A stretch of DNA of 64,000 nt, taken from Escherichia marmotae. GTDB lineage: Bacteria; Pseudomonadota; Gammaproteobacteria; Enterobacterales; Enterobacteriaceae. The stretch covers positions 1,116,001-1,180,000 of the forward strand of contig NZ_CP025979.1 of assembly GCF_002900365.1 (NCBI RefSeq). The letters run 5' to 3'. Below, one piece after another: positions 1 to 7,973 of this stretch. The notes under the pieces were generated by a model, which saw nothing but the letters and a program-made list of their open reading frames with translations, was not told the origin of the DNA and searched no databases. Each line of letters begins with the position of its first letter. Position 1 is the first letter of the stretch. Both the position numbers and the translations under genes were made by a program.

Positions 1-1
1 T

Positions 2-556
2 TGCCTTGGCGATCTGCTGATGAAAGCCACTTATGGCGGACTGGATGTGGAAATAGCGGCAGTCATCGGCAACCACGACACTTTGCGTTCACTGGTGGAG
101 CGTTTTGATATCCCGTTTGAACTGGTCAGCCATGAAGGATTAAGTCGTAACGAACACGATCAGAAGATGGCAGATGCTATTGATGCTTATCAGCCTGATT
201 ACGTGGTGCTGGCGAAATATATGCGTGTATTAACGCCGGAGTTCGTGGCGCGCTTTCCGAATAAGATTATCAATATTCACCATTCATTCCTGCCGGCATT
301 TATTGGCGCACGCCCGTACCATCAGGCGTATGAGCGCGGGGTGAAGATTATTGGTGCAACAGCACACTACGTAAATGACAATCTGGATGAAGGTCCAATC
401 ATCATGCAGGACGTTATTCATGTGGATCATACTTACACTGCTGAAGATATGATGCGGGCAGGTCGTGATGTCGAGAAAAATGTATTAAGCCGCGCGCTTT
501 ACCAGGTTTTGGCCCAGCGCGTTTTTGTTTACGGTAACCGGACGATTATTCTTTAA
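2..556 (+). CDS. purU: formyltetrahydrofolate deformylase, C-terminal part (cut by window edge)
   Basis: PurU hydrolyses 10-formyl-tetrahydrofolate to formate and tetrahydrofolate, supplying formate to PurT and balancing one-carbon pools. The reading frame is open to the first base of the window, so the 5' part (N-terminal ACT domain and start of the hydrolase) lies outside; about 184 of the usual 280 residues are present. The formyltransferase-like catalytic core is visible: NIHHSFLPAF with its catalytic His, and GATAHYVNDNLDEGPII with the downstream Asp. The protein ends in the usual GNRTIIL. The neighbouring tRNA-Tyr gene is the same as in K-12. Identification is near certain from sequence and context. 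Confidence 0.97.
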   Translation, partial: CLGDLLMKATYGGLDVEIAAVIGNHDTLRSLVERFDIPFELVSHEGLSRNEHDQKMADAIDAYQPDYVVLAKYMRVLTPEFVARFPNKIINIHHSFLPAFIGARPYHQAYERGVKIIGATAHYVNDNLDEGPIIMQDVIHVDHTYTAEDMMRAGRDVEKNVLSRALYQVLAQRVFVYGNRTIIL

Positions 557-637
557 TCGCCAGCCAAAAGAACTGGTTGCCTTTAATCCGTTACGGATGA
601 AAATTACGCAACTAGTTCATTTTTCTCAACGTAACAC

Positions 638-665
638 TTTACAGCGGCGTGTCATTTGATATGAT
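638..665 (+). promoter_or_regulatory. tyrT-type stable RNA promoter
   Basis: A -35 TTTACA (638-643) and -10 TATGAT (660-665) are separated by 16 bp. They are followed by a GC-rich discriminator (GCGCCC), the hallmark of stringently controlled stable-RNA promoters. The AT-rich stretch upstream (about 590-635) is where FIS sites lie in the K-12 tyrT promoter. It drives the tRNA-Tyr gene at 716. Confidence 0.85.
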
Positions 666-715
666 GCGCCCCGCTTCCCAATGAGGGAGCAGGCCAGTAA
701 AAAGCATTACCCCGT

Positions 716-800
<85 letters not shown>

Positions 801-816
801 TCACTTAGTTCTTATC

Positions 817-1914
817 TCAATTCTTAGGCTTCTCACCCATTCGCCGTAAAAATTGCTGCTGTAGCCCCAACAAATCCGATAACGTCAGTAACTGGTAATC
901 CAGCCCCTTCTGCTTTGCGATATCCGCAATAATGCGACTTAACGCCGGATAGTGGCGATGATTCCAGTGGGGAAAAAGATGATGGGTAAGATGCAAATTA
1001 ATCCCGCCCAACCAATAGCCAAGCGATGCCGGTTGTGGCGTCCAGTCAAAGGTTGTAGCGAAAGTATGAGCCAGCCTGCCCACTGCTATTTTCCCCTCTT
1101 CTGGCGGCAATTGGGTATTCCCCTTTGCCCAATGTGTTCCTATGATCAGCATGACAAAGATCAGAGAAGCGAGCATTTGACTGAGCAAATAAATCAGCAG
1201 AATAGCCCTAAAACTAAACACATCGGACAATAGCCAGAAAGGAAGCAGCAGGCACATGGCGAAATGCGCCAGTTTGCCGCCTAAAAAATACCCCCAGCCA
1301 GTAAAACCACGCAATGCCAGATGCGGCGTTACCGGCGTGAACCCTCCACGATCGAGCCAGTCCACTACCCAGATATACCAGGGAAAGGTTAGCGCCGCGA
1401 CCAGCGGCCAGTAGCGATGTTGCTGGCGCATAAAAGGTCGCCACCGTTGCCATGGCGTCTGGCGAAGAATGCCATTTTCTGCGGTGTCAGGATCGTAAAA
1501 TTCGATATTGGTAAAACCGTGATGAAAGCGTACATGGCGCACCCGCCAGCAGTCAGGATCAAGCCCTATCGGAAAAGCAACCATCCGATTAAGCCAGGCA
1601 TTGGCCTTTTTACCACGCCAAAATGCATCGTGCGAAGCGTCATGCACCACATTGACTGCTAACAACATGGCGCAAAATATCATCGCCAGATACCACAATA
1701 GATATAACACCCACTGGCTTTGAGACAACGCCAGTGAATAACAGGATAGGCAAGCAATAATCAGTGTCACCATTTTGGCGAATGCCCATCCGTCGGCATA
1801 TCGATGATCACCTGATTTTGCCAGATACGCTTTCGTACCCTTTTGCAACTGTTTTACCAGGTGCGGATCATCGGCAGGAAAAGTGATTAACCTGTTGGGA
1901 TTAAACAGGTTCAT
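817..1914 (-). CDS. membrane fatty acid desaturase, last gene of the lipid operon
   Basis: A 365-residue integral membrane protein with the three histidine boxes of the acyl-lipid desaturase superfamily: HDASHD, HVRFHH and HLTHHLFPHWNHRHYP. Together they should bind a di-iron centre that introduces a double bond or hydroxyl group into a lipid acyl chain. Several long hydrophobic segments surround the boxes. The start overlaps the end of the sterol-desaturase-like gene by 14 bases, so the two are translationally coupled. It is the 3'-most gene of seven, ending close to the convergent tRNA-Tyr gene. The substrate is unknown; E. coli K-12 has no enzyme of this family. Family assignment is strong, specificity is inference. 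Confidence 0.85.
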   Translation of the reverse strand: MNLFNPNRLITFPADDPHLVKQLQKGTKAYLAKSGDHRYADGWAFAKMVTLIIACLSCYSLALSQSQWVLYLLWYLAMIFCAMLLAVNVVHDASHDAFWRGKKANAWLNRMVAFPIGLDPDCWRVRHVRFHHGFTNIEFYDPDTAENGILRQTPWQRWRPFMRQQHRYWPLVAALTFPWYIWVVDWLDRGGFTPVTPHLALRGFTGWGYFLGGKLAHFAMCLLLPFWLLSDVFSFRAILLIYLLSQMLASLIFVMLIIGTHWAKGNTQLPPEEGKIAVGRLAHTFATTFDWTPQPASLGYWLGGINLHLTHHLFPHWNHRHYPALSRIIADIAKQKGLDYQLLTLSDLLGLQQQFLRRMGEKPKN

Positions 1915-3028
1915 AGTGTTTCCTTAGCGACTTACGCCCCACACCACTCACGAATAACACACAATGGGCCAGCAAAACGCCAGCTAATCCCTTCCAGACC
2001 AGAGTGCTCCATGAACACATATAAAGAATAAAATAAAGCAGTGACAACGTCACAGAGCACCACAAAATCATTCCCCAACGTTGTCCATCGCCCATGCCCC
2101 CCAGAGCTACTGAGCCTGCCACCAGTAACACGAATAATACAGCCTGCTCACTGGTAATATACTCAATGCCATAGCCATATTGCTGGATGTAGCCCAGCAC
2201 CATCATAAACAGCAGAATAACCCCTGCACCCACAGCCCACGGAGAACTCTGGTATCGGCGTTCAATCGCTTTGCCAACAGAGTGAAAACCCATTAAGCGT
2301 AAAAAAGGCAGATTACTTTCGCGCATCGGATTACAGGATAATCGACTATTTTTTACGCCATAGGCAACATTGCCATGATCCGGCCCGGCGCTATACGAAC
2401 CAAAAAGTTTATCCCACAACAAAAAGGTGCCACCGTAATTGGTATCGGCATATTGTTTTTCATTCAAATGATGGATGCGATGGTGAGAAGGCGTGATCAG
2501 CACCTTTTCCAGCCAACCCAGTTTCGGCGTTAGCGCATTATGGTTAAAAAACTGCCAACTGTAATGCGCGATGGAAACTGCCAGAAAGACACTTAGTGGT
2601 ACTCCAAGCAGCGCCAGCAGCATAAAAAACGGAATTGAGGTCAATGAGGAGTACCACGAGTTACGTACACCTAATGACAGGTTGTAGTGTTCCCCCTGAT
2701 GATGCACTACATGAACCGCCCACAGCGGGCGCACCTCGTGATGCCATCGATGTAGCCAGTAAAAACCGAAATCCCACACCAGCAAAGTAAACAGCCACAG
2801 CAGGATCACGGGCGCATTATCAAACAGCCCAAAGCTAAAGTGATTGACCACCAGGCTATAGCAGAGCACTTCCAGGCAGCGAAATAGCCACAGCATCATA
2901 TGTCCGGAGTTGATATTGAAAATAACGTCCAGCCAGTCGATTTTCTGTCGTCCTGATACTTGCAATACTCCGGCTTCGACTAACACAAATAACATCATCA
3001 GGATAATAGGGGTTAATAAGTCACTCAT
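1901..3028 (-). CDS. sterol desaturase / fatty acid hydroxylase superfamily membrane protein
   Basis: A 375-residue polytopic membrane protein with the eight-histidine signature of the fatty-acid hydroxylase superfamily: HRWHH, HVVHH and HHRIHH. This superfamily includes sterol C5 desaturases, sphingolipid hydroxylases and alkylglycerol monooxygenase; all use a di-iron centre to oxidise a lipid chain at the membrane. The C-terminal third is a further block of hydrophobic helices without histidine boxes, similar in size to the alkylglycerol-monooxygenase-type members. Its start overlaps the PAP2 gene stop by 8 bases. With the following desaturase it supplies two separate chain-modifying oxidations to this pathway. 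The exact reaction is not predictable. Confidence 0.85.
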   Translation of the reverse strand: MSDLLTPIILMMLFVLVEAGVLQVSGRQKIDWLDVIFNINSGHMMLWLFRCLEVLCYSLVVNHFSFGLFDNAPVILLWLFTLLVWDFGFYWLHRWHHEVRPLWAVHVVHHQGEHYNLSLGVRNSWYSSLTSIPFFMLLALLGVPLSVFLAVSIAHYSWQFFNHNALTPKLGWLEKVLITPSHHRIHHLNEKQYADTNYGGTFLLWDKLFGSYSAGPDHGNVAYGVKNSRLSCNPMRESNLPFLRLMGFHSVGKAIERRYQSSPWAVGAGVILLFMMVLGYIQQYGYGIEYITSEQAVLFVLLVAGSVALGGMGDGQRWGMILWCSVTLSLLYFILYMCSWSTLVWKGLAGVLLAHCVLFVSGVGRKSLRKHYEPV

Positions 3029-3638
3029 GATTCATATTCCTTTCTCGCCTGTCGCGCATATCCAGCCACGCAGCTATCCAACCGCAAATCAACGCCAACA
3101 TCACGCCACCGACTAAATCAATAAATAAATGCCTGCGTAATTGCAGAATTGAAAAGGCGATAGCTATCGCCCAAACCACGCTCATCAGCGTCAGCCAACG
3201 GTTCCCCTTTTTGGCTATTGCCCATACTGTCAACAGCGTGAGCGCAGCGTGTAAAGAAGGGAAACAGTTCTGGCTTGAGTCAATCGCTATCAGCCCGTTT
3301 AGTGCACCCGCAGATACCCCAGACTGCACAAACGGGGGATATTGCATTGTTGTGGGCCAGAGAAGATAAAACACACCAGCCGCCAGTGCCGAAAGTTGCA
3401 TTGACCGGGCCAGCCAGCGCAGGTGGGAAAGTGGTGTTGATAAATAGCCTAACGGTACAACAAGAAAAAACGAGAGATACAACCACACGGCTGAAGGGGA
3501 AAATGGAATCAGATTATCAATCACGGAAGGCGTTAATTGACATCCCTCACCTTGCAGGCGATCGCTAAAGTTGTAGATAACCCCAACAGTTCCCCAGCCA
3601 AACAGCATCTGTTTCAGGCGTCGCAACAGATTGCTCAT
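3021..3638 (-). CDS. PAP2-family membrane phosphatase
   Basis: A 205-residue membrane protein. The start at 3638 is chosen because its ATG overlaps the stop of the upstream ligase gene in an ATGA arrangement; longer upstream frames have no membrane character. The PAP2 phosphatase core is visible: NCFPSLHAAL (conserved Ser/His motif) and, after one transmembrane segment, RRHLFIDLVGG (nucleophile His and partner Asp). The CFPSLH form is typical of the PAP2_3/inositol phosphorylceramide synthase-like branch, so the enzyme may dephosphorylate a lipid phosphate or transfer a head group. In this operon it could remove or exchange the head group of the lipid product; that is inference. Confidence 0.85.
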   Translation of the reverse strand: MSNLLRRLKQMLFGWGTVGVIYNFSDRLQGEGCQLTPSVIDNLIPFSPSAVWLYLSFFLVVPLGYLSTPLSHLRWLARSMQLSALAAGVFYLLWPTTMQYPPFVQSGVSAGALNGLIAIDSSQNCFPSLHAALTLLTVWAIAKKGNRWLTLMSVVWAIAIAFSILQLRRHLFIDLVGGVMLALICGWIAAWLDMRDRRERNMNHE

Positions 3639-4921
3639 TCCCGCCCCCACTGACGCACAATCCGCCGCCGCTTGGCTGTAAAAGCAACGGGCACAGTTTG
3701 CGATTCCAGCGACCATATCAGTTGCTCTACCGCGATATTCTGGCGCATAAACAAGGCATTCAACGCCTCCCGACAATGCTCCAGCATCCGCAGTTCGCAA
3801 TCAGCTAATAACGTCAACTGTGCTGCTCCGGTTTGTAGCAGTCGATAATCGGCTGTTAGCGGCAACGTCATCGCCAGCACACGACTACAGGCATCGGCAA
3901 AAACGGTCTGAACATCACCAGATCTTGTCGGCAGTTGCAGTTGATCATCCTGCCGCCCTTCGATACGCGCAATCGCCATTGTCGCGCTGCCACAGGGGCA
4001 TGGCTGTTCGCTTGCCACCAACACGTCATCAAGTCGATAACGCACCACCGGTTGTGTGGTGCGAGTAAAGTCAGTGACGATCGGTACGAAACGGCGTTCA
4101 TCCAGCCATTGTGGTTCAACGTGAATAAATTCTTCATTGAGATGTAACGTGCCACAACGGCAGGTAGAAGCGAGAAACCCTTCTGTCGCCTGATAAATTT
4201 CGCCCACATTGTTGAACACGCTGCGCAGTAATTCCCTGTCCTGCGGCTCCAGAACTTCCGCCACCGAAACCACTTTTTTGACCTTCAGCGTCAGATCTCC
4301 CGCAATGACCGCCAGCGCGAGTGCGCGTAATACCTGAACTGGTGCGACAATGATCGTAGGCGAACGTTGTTCCAGCCGTTTGGTTTGCGCCTGGAATGGC
4401 GCTAACAGATCGTAAAAATCGAGGCTTAACCAGCGATTATTCACACTTTGATAGAGGTTGTTATCTGCTCGCAGAAACAGTGCTACTCGCTCTTTGGCAA
4501 ACAATCCATCGGGCAACACTTTTGCCAGCACACCTGCGGCCCAAATCTGCTGCTCCTGTGGGCTAACGACAAAAAGCCCACGACGCCCCGATGTGCCAGA
4601 TGAAAGTCCAACGCTGAACTTGCCAACACAGGGTTTAAAATCACGGCTCTGCTCACTGCGCATCGCACAGGCGAGAAGCTCATCGAGCTTTAAACCTGCG
4701 GTATTCATCTCATCGAAATGCGTCACCATTAACGCTTTGTCCATCAATGGCCACTGGTTAAAGGGCAACGCCAGATAACGCTGAAACCACAGACTTTTAG
4801 ACAAGGTATTTTGCCGGAACAAATGCAACCTTTTTGCCTGCCAGTTTTCCAGCGCCTGACGATCGGTAAAATGCAGCCTGCGGGTACGAAAGTAGCGCCA
4901 GAGCAACGTCAGCGGGATCAT
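3635..4921 (-). CDS. adenylate-forming enzyme, PaaK/CapK (F390 synthetase-like) family
   Basis: A 428-residue soluble protein of the phenylacetate-CoA ligase/F390 synthetase branch of adenylate-forming enzymes. Visible motifs are SSGTSGRRG (phosphate-binding loop), YQATEG (adenine/Mg motif) and VVRYRLDD (ribose-binding Asp). There are also two Cys pairs (CRCG, CPCGS) of the type some PaaK homologues use to bind zinc. The start at 4921 forms an ATGA overlap with the preceding hydrolase stop; the upstream extension is rejected. It should activate a carboxylic acid as an acyl-AMP. Beside a KAS III and an OleD-like reductase this recalls OleC, which converts a beta-hydroxy acid to a beta-lactone, but it belongs to a different branch, so the function is only suggested. 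Confidence 0.8.
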   Translation of the reverse strand: MIPLTLLWRYFRTRRLHFTDRQALENWQAKRLHLFRQNTLSKSLWFQRYLALPFNQWPLMDKALMVTHFDEMNTAGLKLDELLACAMRSEQSRDFKPCVGKFSVGLSSGTSGRRGLFVVSPQEQQIWAAGVLAKVLPDGLFAKERVALFLRADNNLYQSVNNRWLSLDFYDLLAPFQAQTKRLEQRSPTIIVAPVQVLRALALAVIAGDLTLKVKKVVSVAEVLEPQDRELLRSVFNNVGEIYQATEGFLASTCRCGTLHLNEEFIHVEPQWLDERRFVPIVTDFTRTTQPVVRYRLDDVLVASEQPCPCGSATMAIARIEGRQDDQLQLPTRSGDVQTVFADACSRVLAMTLPLTADYRLLQTGAAQLTLLADCELRMLEHCREALNALFMRQNIAVEQLIWSLESQTVPVAFTAKRRRIVRQWGRE

Positions 4922-5724
4922 AGTTCCCCCTCGTGGCATAATCGAATATCCACTGCGCCGTTTTGCCAAAGCTGATGTAATTGCCCAAGCGTGCGGTAGT
5001 AGGCGTGGCTGTCAGACATAACCAGATGCGCCAGCGGTGACGGTCCACGCAGTTCCCGATAACTAGCAGGTGCCCACGCGGCATCGGCAGCCAGTAAAAT
5101 CCAGCCGTCATCAGTAAGAACAAACGCCCCAATGTGTCCGACAGCATGGCCCGGCATTGGTACAAGAATGACTTCACCACGGCTTTCTGGTAGCAAGTAA
5201 CCATGCTCAAACGGTGCCAGTTGTGCGGGCAAACTTACCGCTTCAAAACTTTCAATAAAACGGAGTGAGGACTCAAAACTCTCCGGGATTAGCCCTGGCA
5301 CAAAGGCCTGGCGCAGCGCAGCGACACCACGCAGAGTTCTTACCTGCCGCCAACCTTCACCAGAACAGATGCAGGCGACATTAGGGAAATCTCGCAGGCC
5401 AGCAATATGATCGGCGTGAAAATGCGACAGAATAATCGTATCAACATCTTTCGCCATCAGTCCCTGTGCGGAGAGTTGCCGTACCAGCGCTTGTTGCGGA
5501 TCGAAATATACCGGAGTGACCTGACGATAAAAGCGAAATACGCCGGCTTGCGTGTAATGTGCAAACCACGAAGAATAGCCAGTGTCCCACAGCCAGCGTT
5601 TCTCACCCGCTTCCAGCAGCCACGCACGGGCGGGGAATTTACACACTTTCAGCCCTGCCCCTTTCAGCGCAATACAGCCAATATGTGTACACCAGCCCGT
5701 TTCAAATGCGGTTATTTTTGCCAT
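4918..5724 (-). CDS. metallo-beta-lactamase-fold hydrolase
   Basis: A 268-residue protein with the metal site of the metallo-beta-lactamase superfamily: SHFHADH (H101, H103, D105, H106), PGH (H193), AAD (D214) and a late His near the C-terminus (CHEGEL). The two-metal site appears complete. The layout resembles N-acyl homoserine lactonases, and an automatic annotation would probably use that name. In this lipid operon a lactone or thioester hydrolase acting on a pathway intermediate is more plausible than quorum quenching. No signal peptide is visible, so it is probably cytoplasmic. The start overlaps the end of the upstream reductase gene by 23 bases. Confidence 0.85.
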   Translation of the reverse strand: MAKITAFETGWCTHIGCIALKGAGLKVCKFPARAWLLEAGEKRWLWDTGYSSWFAHYTQAGVFRFYRQVTPVYFDPQQALVRQLSAQGLMAKDVDTIILSHFHADHIAGLRDFPNVACICSGEGWRQVRTLRGVAALRQAFVPGLIPESFESSLRFIESFEAVSLPAQLAPFEHGYLLPESRGEVILVPMPGHAVGHIGAFVLTDDGWILLAADAAWAPASYRELRGPSPLAHLVMSDSHAYYRTLGQLHQLWQNGAVDIRLCHEGEL

Positions 5725-6718
5725 GTTCCCTCAGCCATTGTCCCGTGATTGCAATACCTTGTTCCATCGAAAAGCGCGGGTGATATCCCAGCTCTGTAAT
5801 GGCCTTTTGCGCACTCAGCGTCATATCAAAACAGAGTGTTCCGGCGCTGTAACGTGTGATGACAGGTTCCTGATTAACGCATTTCCCGTACAGTTCCAGG
5901 CCTCGCGCAACCACAGAAAGCAATGGCCAGGGAACGGCAGCAATTCGGTAGCTCAAGCCCAATTGCTGGTGCAGCAAGGCGTCAAGCATTACAGATAATT
6001 TCTGCGGCTGATGATTGCTGATGTTGTAAATACTGCCCGAGCGTAAGCCTGCAACCTGCGTTGCCAGTTGCATGGCATACACCACGTTCTGCACGAAAGT
6101 GAGATCAAGTAACGCTTCACCACCCCGCGGCAAACGTAAGCAGCCGCCGCCCTGTTGCAGTTGCTGCATCAGACGGGGAACAATCACCTGGTCATGAGGG
6201 CCAAACAAACCACGGGGACGCAAAAGAATAAACCTCGTGGCAGGATATTGAGCTACTGCCCTGGCAATAGCCTGCTCAGCGGCGTATTTACTGCGGGCGT
6301 AATGGCTGGAGAATGCTCGCGCAAGATAGGTTTCTTGCAAGTCATAGTGATGTTGAAAATCAAAGTAAACCGCAGGCGTAGAGATATGGATAAACCGGGG
6401 GATCCTCAGCCTGCCTGCCGCCTGTGCCAGAGTGTGGGTCGCTTTGACATTGGCGAGCCAGAATGCCGTTTTGTTGCCCCAGGGCGAAGACTTCGCCGCA
6501 CAGTGCCAGACAGCATCGCAGCCTTCTACCAGCCGTGCGCAATCATCTTCAGTTGCCAGGGTTAAATCGAGAGCCACAAACTGTGCGCCTGCGCTTGTCA
6601 GATTTTTACCTACCTCGCGATTTCGCCCTGTTGCCACTACCGACACATCCGATTGCAACAAATATTGCACAGCATTTCGCCCCAGGCCGCTGGTTGCCCC
6701 CGTCACGAGGATCTTCAC
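5702..6718 (-). CDS. NAD(P)-dependent reductase, extended SDR (OleD-like)
   Basis: A 338-residue extended short-chain dehydrogenase. The Rossmann glycine motif GATSGLG is at residues 7-13, a serine in HIST near residue 113, and YxxxK at Y140/K144. The length and the 3-beta-hydroxysteroid dehydrogenase-like sequence (WHCAAKSSPWG, FILLRPRGLFGP) match OleD-type enzymes, which reduce the beta-keto acid made by OleA to a beta-hydroxy acid. It starts 3 bases inside the end of the KAS III gene, so both should be made together. A role in reducing the condensation product is inferred from family and gene order. Confidence 0.82.
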   Translation of the reverse strand: MKILVTGATSGLGRNAVQYLLQSDVSVVATGRNREVGKNLTSAGAQFVALDLTLATEDDCARLVEGCDAVWHCAAKSSPWGNKTAFWLANVKATHTLAQAAGRLRIPRFIHISTPAVYFDFQHHYDLQETYLARAFSSHYARSKYAAEQAIARAVAQYPATRFILLRPRGLFGPHDQVIVPRLMQQLQQGGGCLRLPRGGEALLDLTFVQNVVYAMQLATQVAGLRSGSIYNISNHQPQKLSVMLDALLHQQLGLSYRIAAVPWPLLSVVARGLELYGKCVNQEPVITRYSAGTLCFDMTLSAQKAITELGYHPRFSMEQGIAITGQWLREHGKNNRI

Positions 6719-7722
6719 GGTAAAAGCACCAGACCAGCCAGTGTTAATCCTGCTGCCGTGCCAATCAACATCGCAGGTCTACCTGCAGTGAAACGACCGC
6801 TAATCACCGCTTCATGCAGCGCCGTGGGTATAGAGGCCGCCACCTGATTGCCGTAGAAACGGTAGACATCGACGAGCGCGGATCCAGGCACTTGCAGCCG
6901 TTTTCGCATATGTTCAAGGGATAGATGACTGGCCTGGTGAGGAACGACCGTGCCGATATCACTCAGTCGCAGGCCACTTTTTTGCAGTAAGCGCGAAAAA
7001 TAATCTTCAATAAGCGAAGAGGCAAAACGAAACAGCGGTTTCCCCTGCATATGAAAAAGAAAGTCGCTGTTACTGACGCCTGAGCGTGGATTACACCGCG
7101 TGCCGCCAGCGCGTATTTCACATAGTTCGCTGCCTTCGGGGTACATTTCGATCAGGCTGGCAATAATCCCGCTGCGACCATTGCCCCGCTCAACAATCGC
7201 GCACGCCGCACCATCACCAAAAATTAATGACGATTCTTCATGGTTCCAATCAATACCGCGTGAAGCGATATCCGCCGAAACGATGGCGATCCGCCGGTAT
7301 GCTCCGCTGTTTAATAATCCGGCAGCCACTTCCAGTGCAGAAATAAAGCTAACGCAACTGCTGTTGATATCAAACCCGGCAATGCCTGCTGGCATGGCTG
7401 CGGCTTTGAGAATATGAATTGCGCTACAGGGTAATGCCTGTACAGCAACGGCTGACGCACAAATTAACAGATCAATATCACACGGTTTTAACGCAGCAGT
7501 CGACAACGCATTATGCAAAGCTTCTGCTGCCAGTTCGGCCTGACTGGCGTCGTTACTGGCGAAATAACGCCAGCAAATGCCGGAACGTCGCTCAACATAG
7601 CCCGCAGGTTTATTTAGCTGAACATCCAGTTGTTGAGAAGTGATTTTATTCGGTGGTAAGGCGATCCCCGTGGCGATTATTTTTAACGCCGCGGAGATCG
7701 TCGGTTGATTAGGTCGATCCAC
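6715..7722 (-). CDS. beta-ketoacyl synthase III-like condensing enzyme (OleA/FabH family)
   Basis: A 335-residue thiolase-fold condensing enzyme. The complete KAS III triad is present: Cys123 in INSSCVSF, His262 in VPHQAS and Asn292 in YGNQVAAS. It is clearly distinct from housekeeping FabH, whose gene lies elsewhere with the fab cluster. The start is a GTG eight bases after a GGAG ribosome-binding site. It is the first gene of the seven-gene operon and should make the committed carbon-carbon bond, either head-to-head as OleA or between an acyl-CoA and an acyl-ACP as KAS III. Substrate chain length cannot be read from the sequence. Confidence 0.88.
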   Translation of the reverse strand: MDRPNQPTISAALKIIATGIALPPNKITSQQLDVQLNKPAGYVERRSGICWRYFASNDASQAELAAEALHNALSTAALKPCDIDLLICASAVAVQALPCSAIHILKAAAMPAGIAGFDINSSCVSFISALEVAAGLLNSGAYRRIAIVSADIASRGIDWNHEESSLIFGDGAACAIVERGNGRSGIIASLIEMYPEGSELCEIRAGGTRCNPRSGVSNSDFLFHMQGKPLFRFASSLIEDYFSRLLQKSGLRLSDIGTVVPHQASHLSLEHMRKRLQVPGSALVDVYRFYGNQVAASIPTALHEAVISGRFTAGRPAMLIGTAAGLTLAGLVLLP

Positions 7723-7755
7723 GGTCAGTGCTCCTTCACTGCTCCAGGGGGACCT

Positions 7756-7785
7756 ATCATAGAGGTGGGATACGTTTCCCTACAA
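7756..7785 (-). promoter_or_regulatory. candidate promoter of the lipid operon
   Basis: Reading the minus strand, TTGTAG (7785-7780) and TATGAT (7761-7756) are separated by 18 bp and lie about 35 bases before the GTG start at 7722. The match to the sigma-70 consensus is fair. No recognisable regulator site was found. Confidence 0.45.
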
Positions 7786-7845
7786 TCCGAAAAAATTGAC
7801 AGTGTGTAACTGGCAATTTCAGCAGGCTGACAACGTACTCTGCGT

Positions 7846-7938
7846 TATGCCGGATGCGGCGTGAGGCCTACAAAAATGAGCTAATTCCATATATTGCAGA
7901 ATTCTCGTAGGCCTGATAAGCGCAGCGCATCAGGCACT
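7846..7938 (+). repeat. REP/BIME-type extragenic palindrome pair
   Basis: Two inverted REP-like units (a GCCGGATGCGGCGTGA form and a CTGATAAGCGCAGCGCATCAGGC form) flank a short AT-rich spacer. Their arms GAGGCCTAC and GTAGGCCT(GA) pair. The element lies downstream of narI and upstream of the lipid operon, a typical site for a BIME that stabilises the 3' end of an operon mRNA. Confidence 0.75.
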
Positions 7939-7973
7939 TTGCCATTTTGCGCCAGACGACTTATTTTTCTGGC

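Noticed and set aside
3280..3568. frames inside the PAP2 gene on both strands
   Set aside because: Shadows; the PAP2 motifs and coupled start and stop decide the real frame.
4918..5724. quorum-quenching AHL lactonase
   Set aside because: The fold fits, but the operon context is lipid biosynthesis, and nothing seen points to AHL as substrate.
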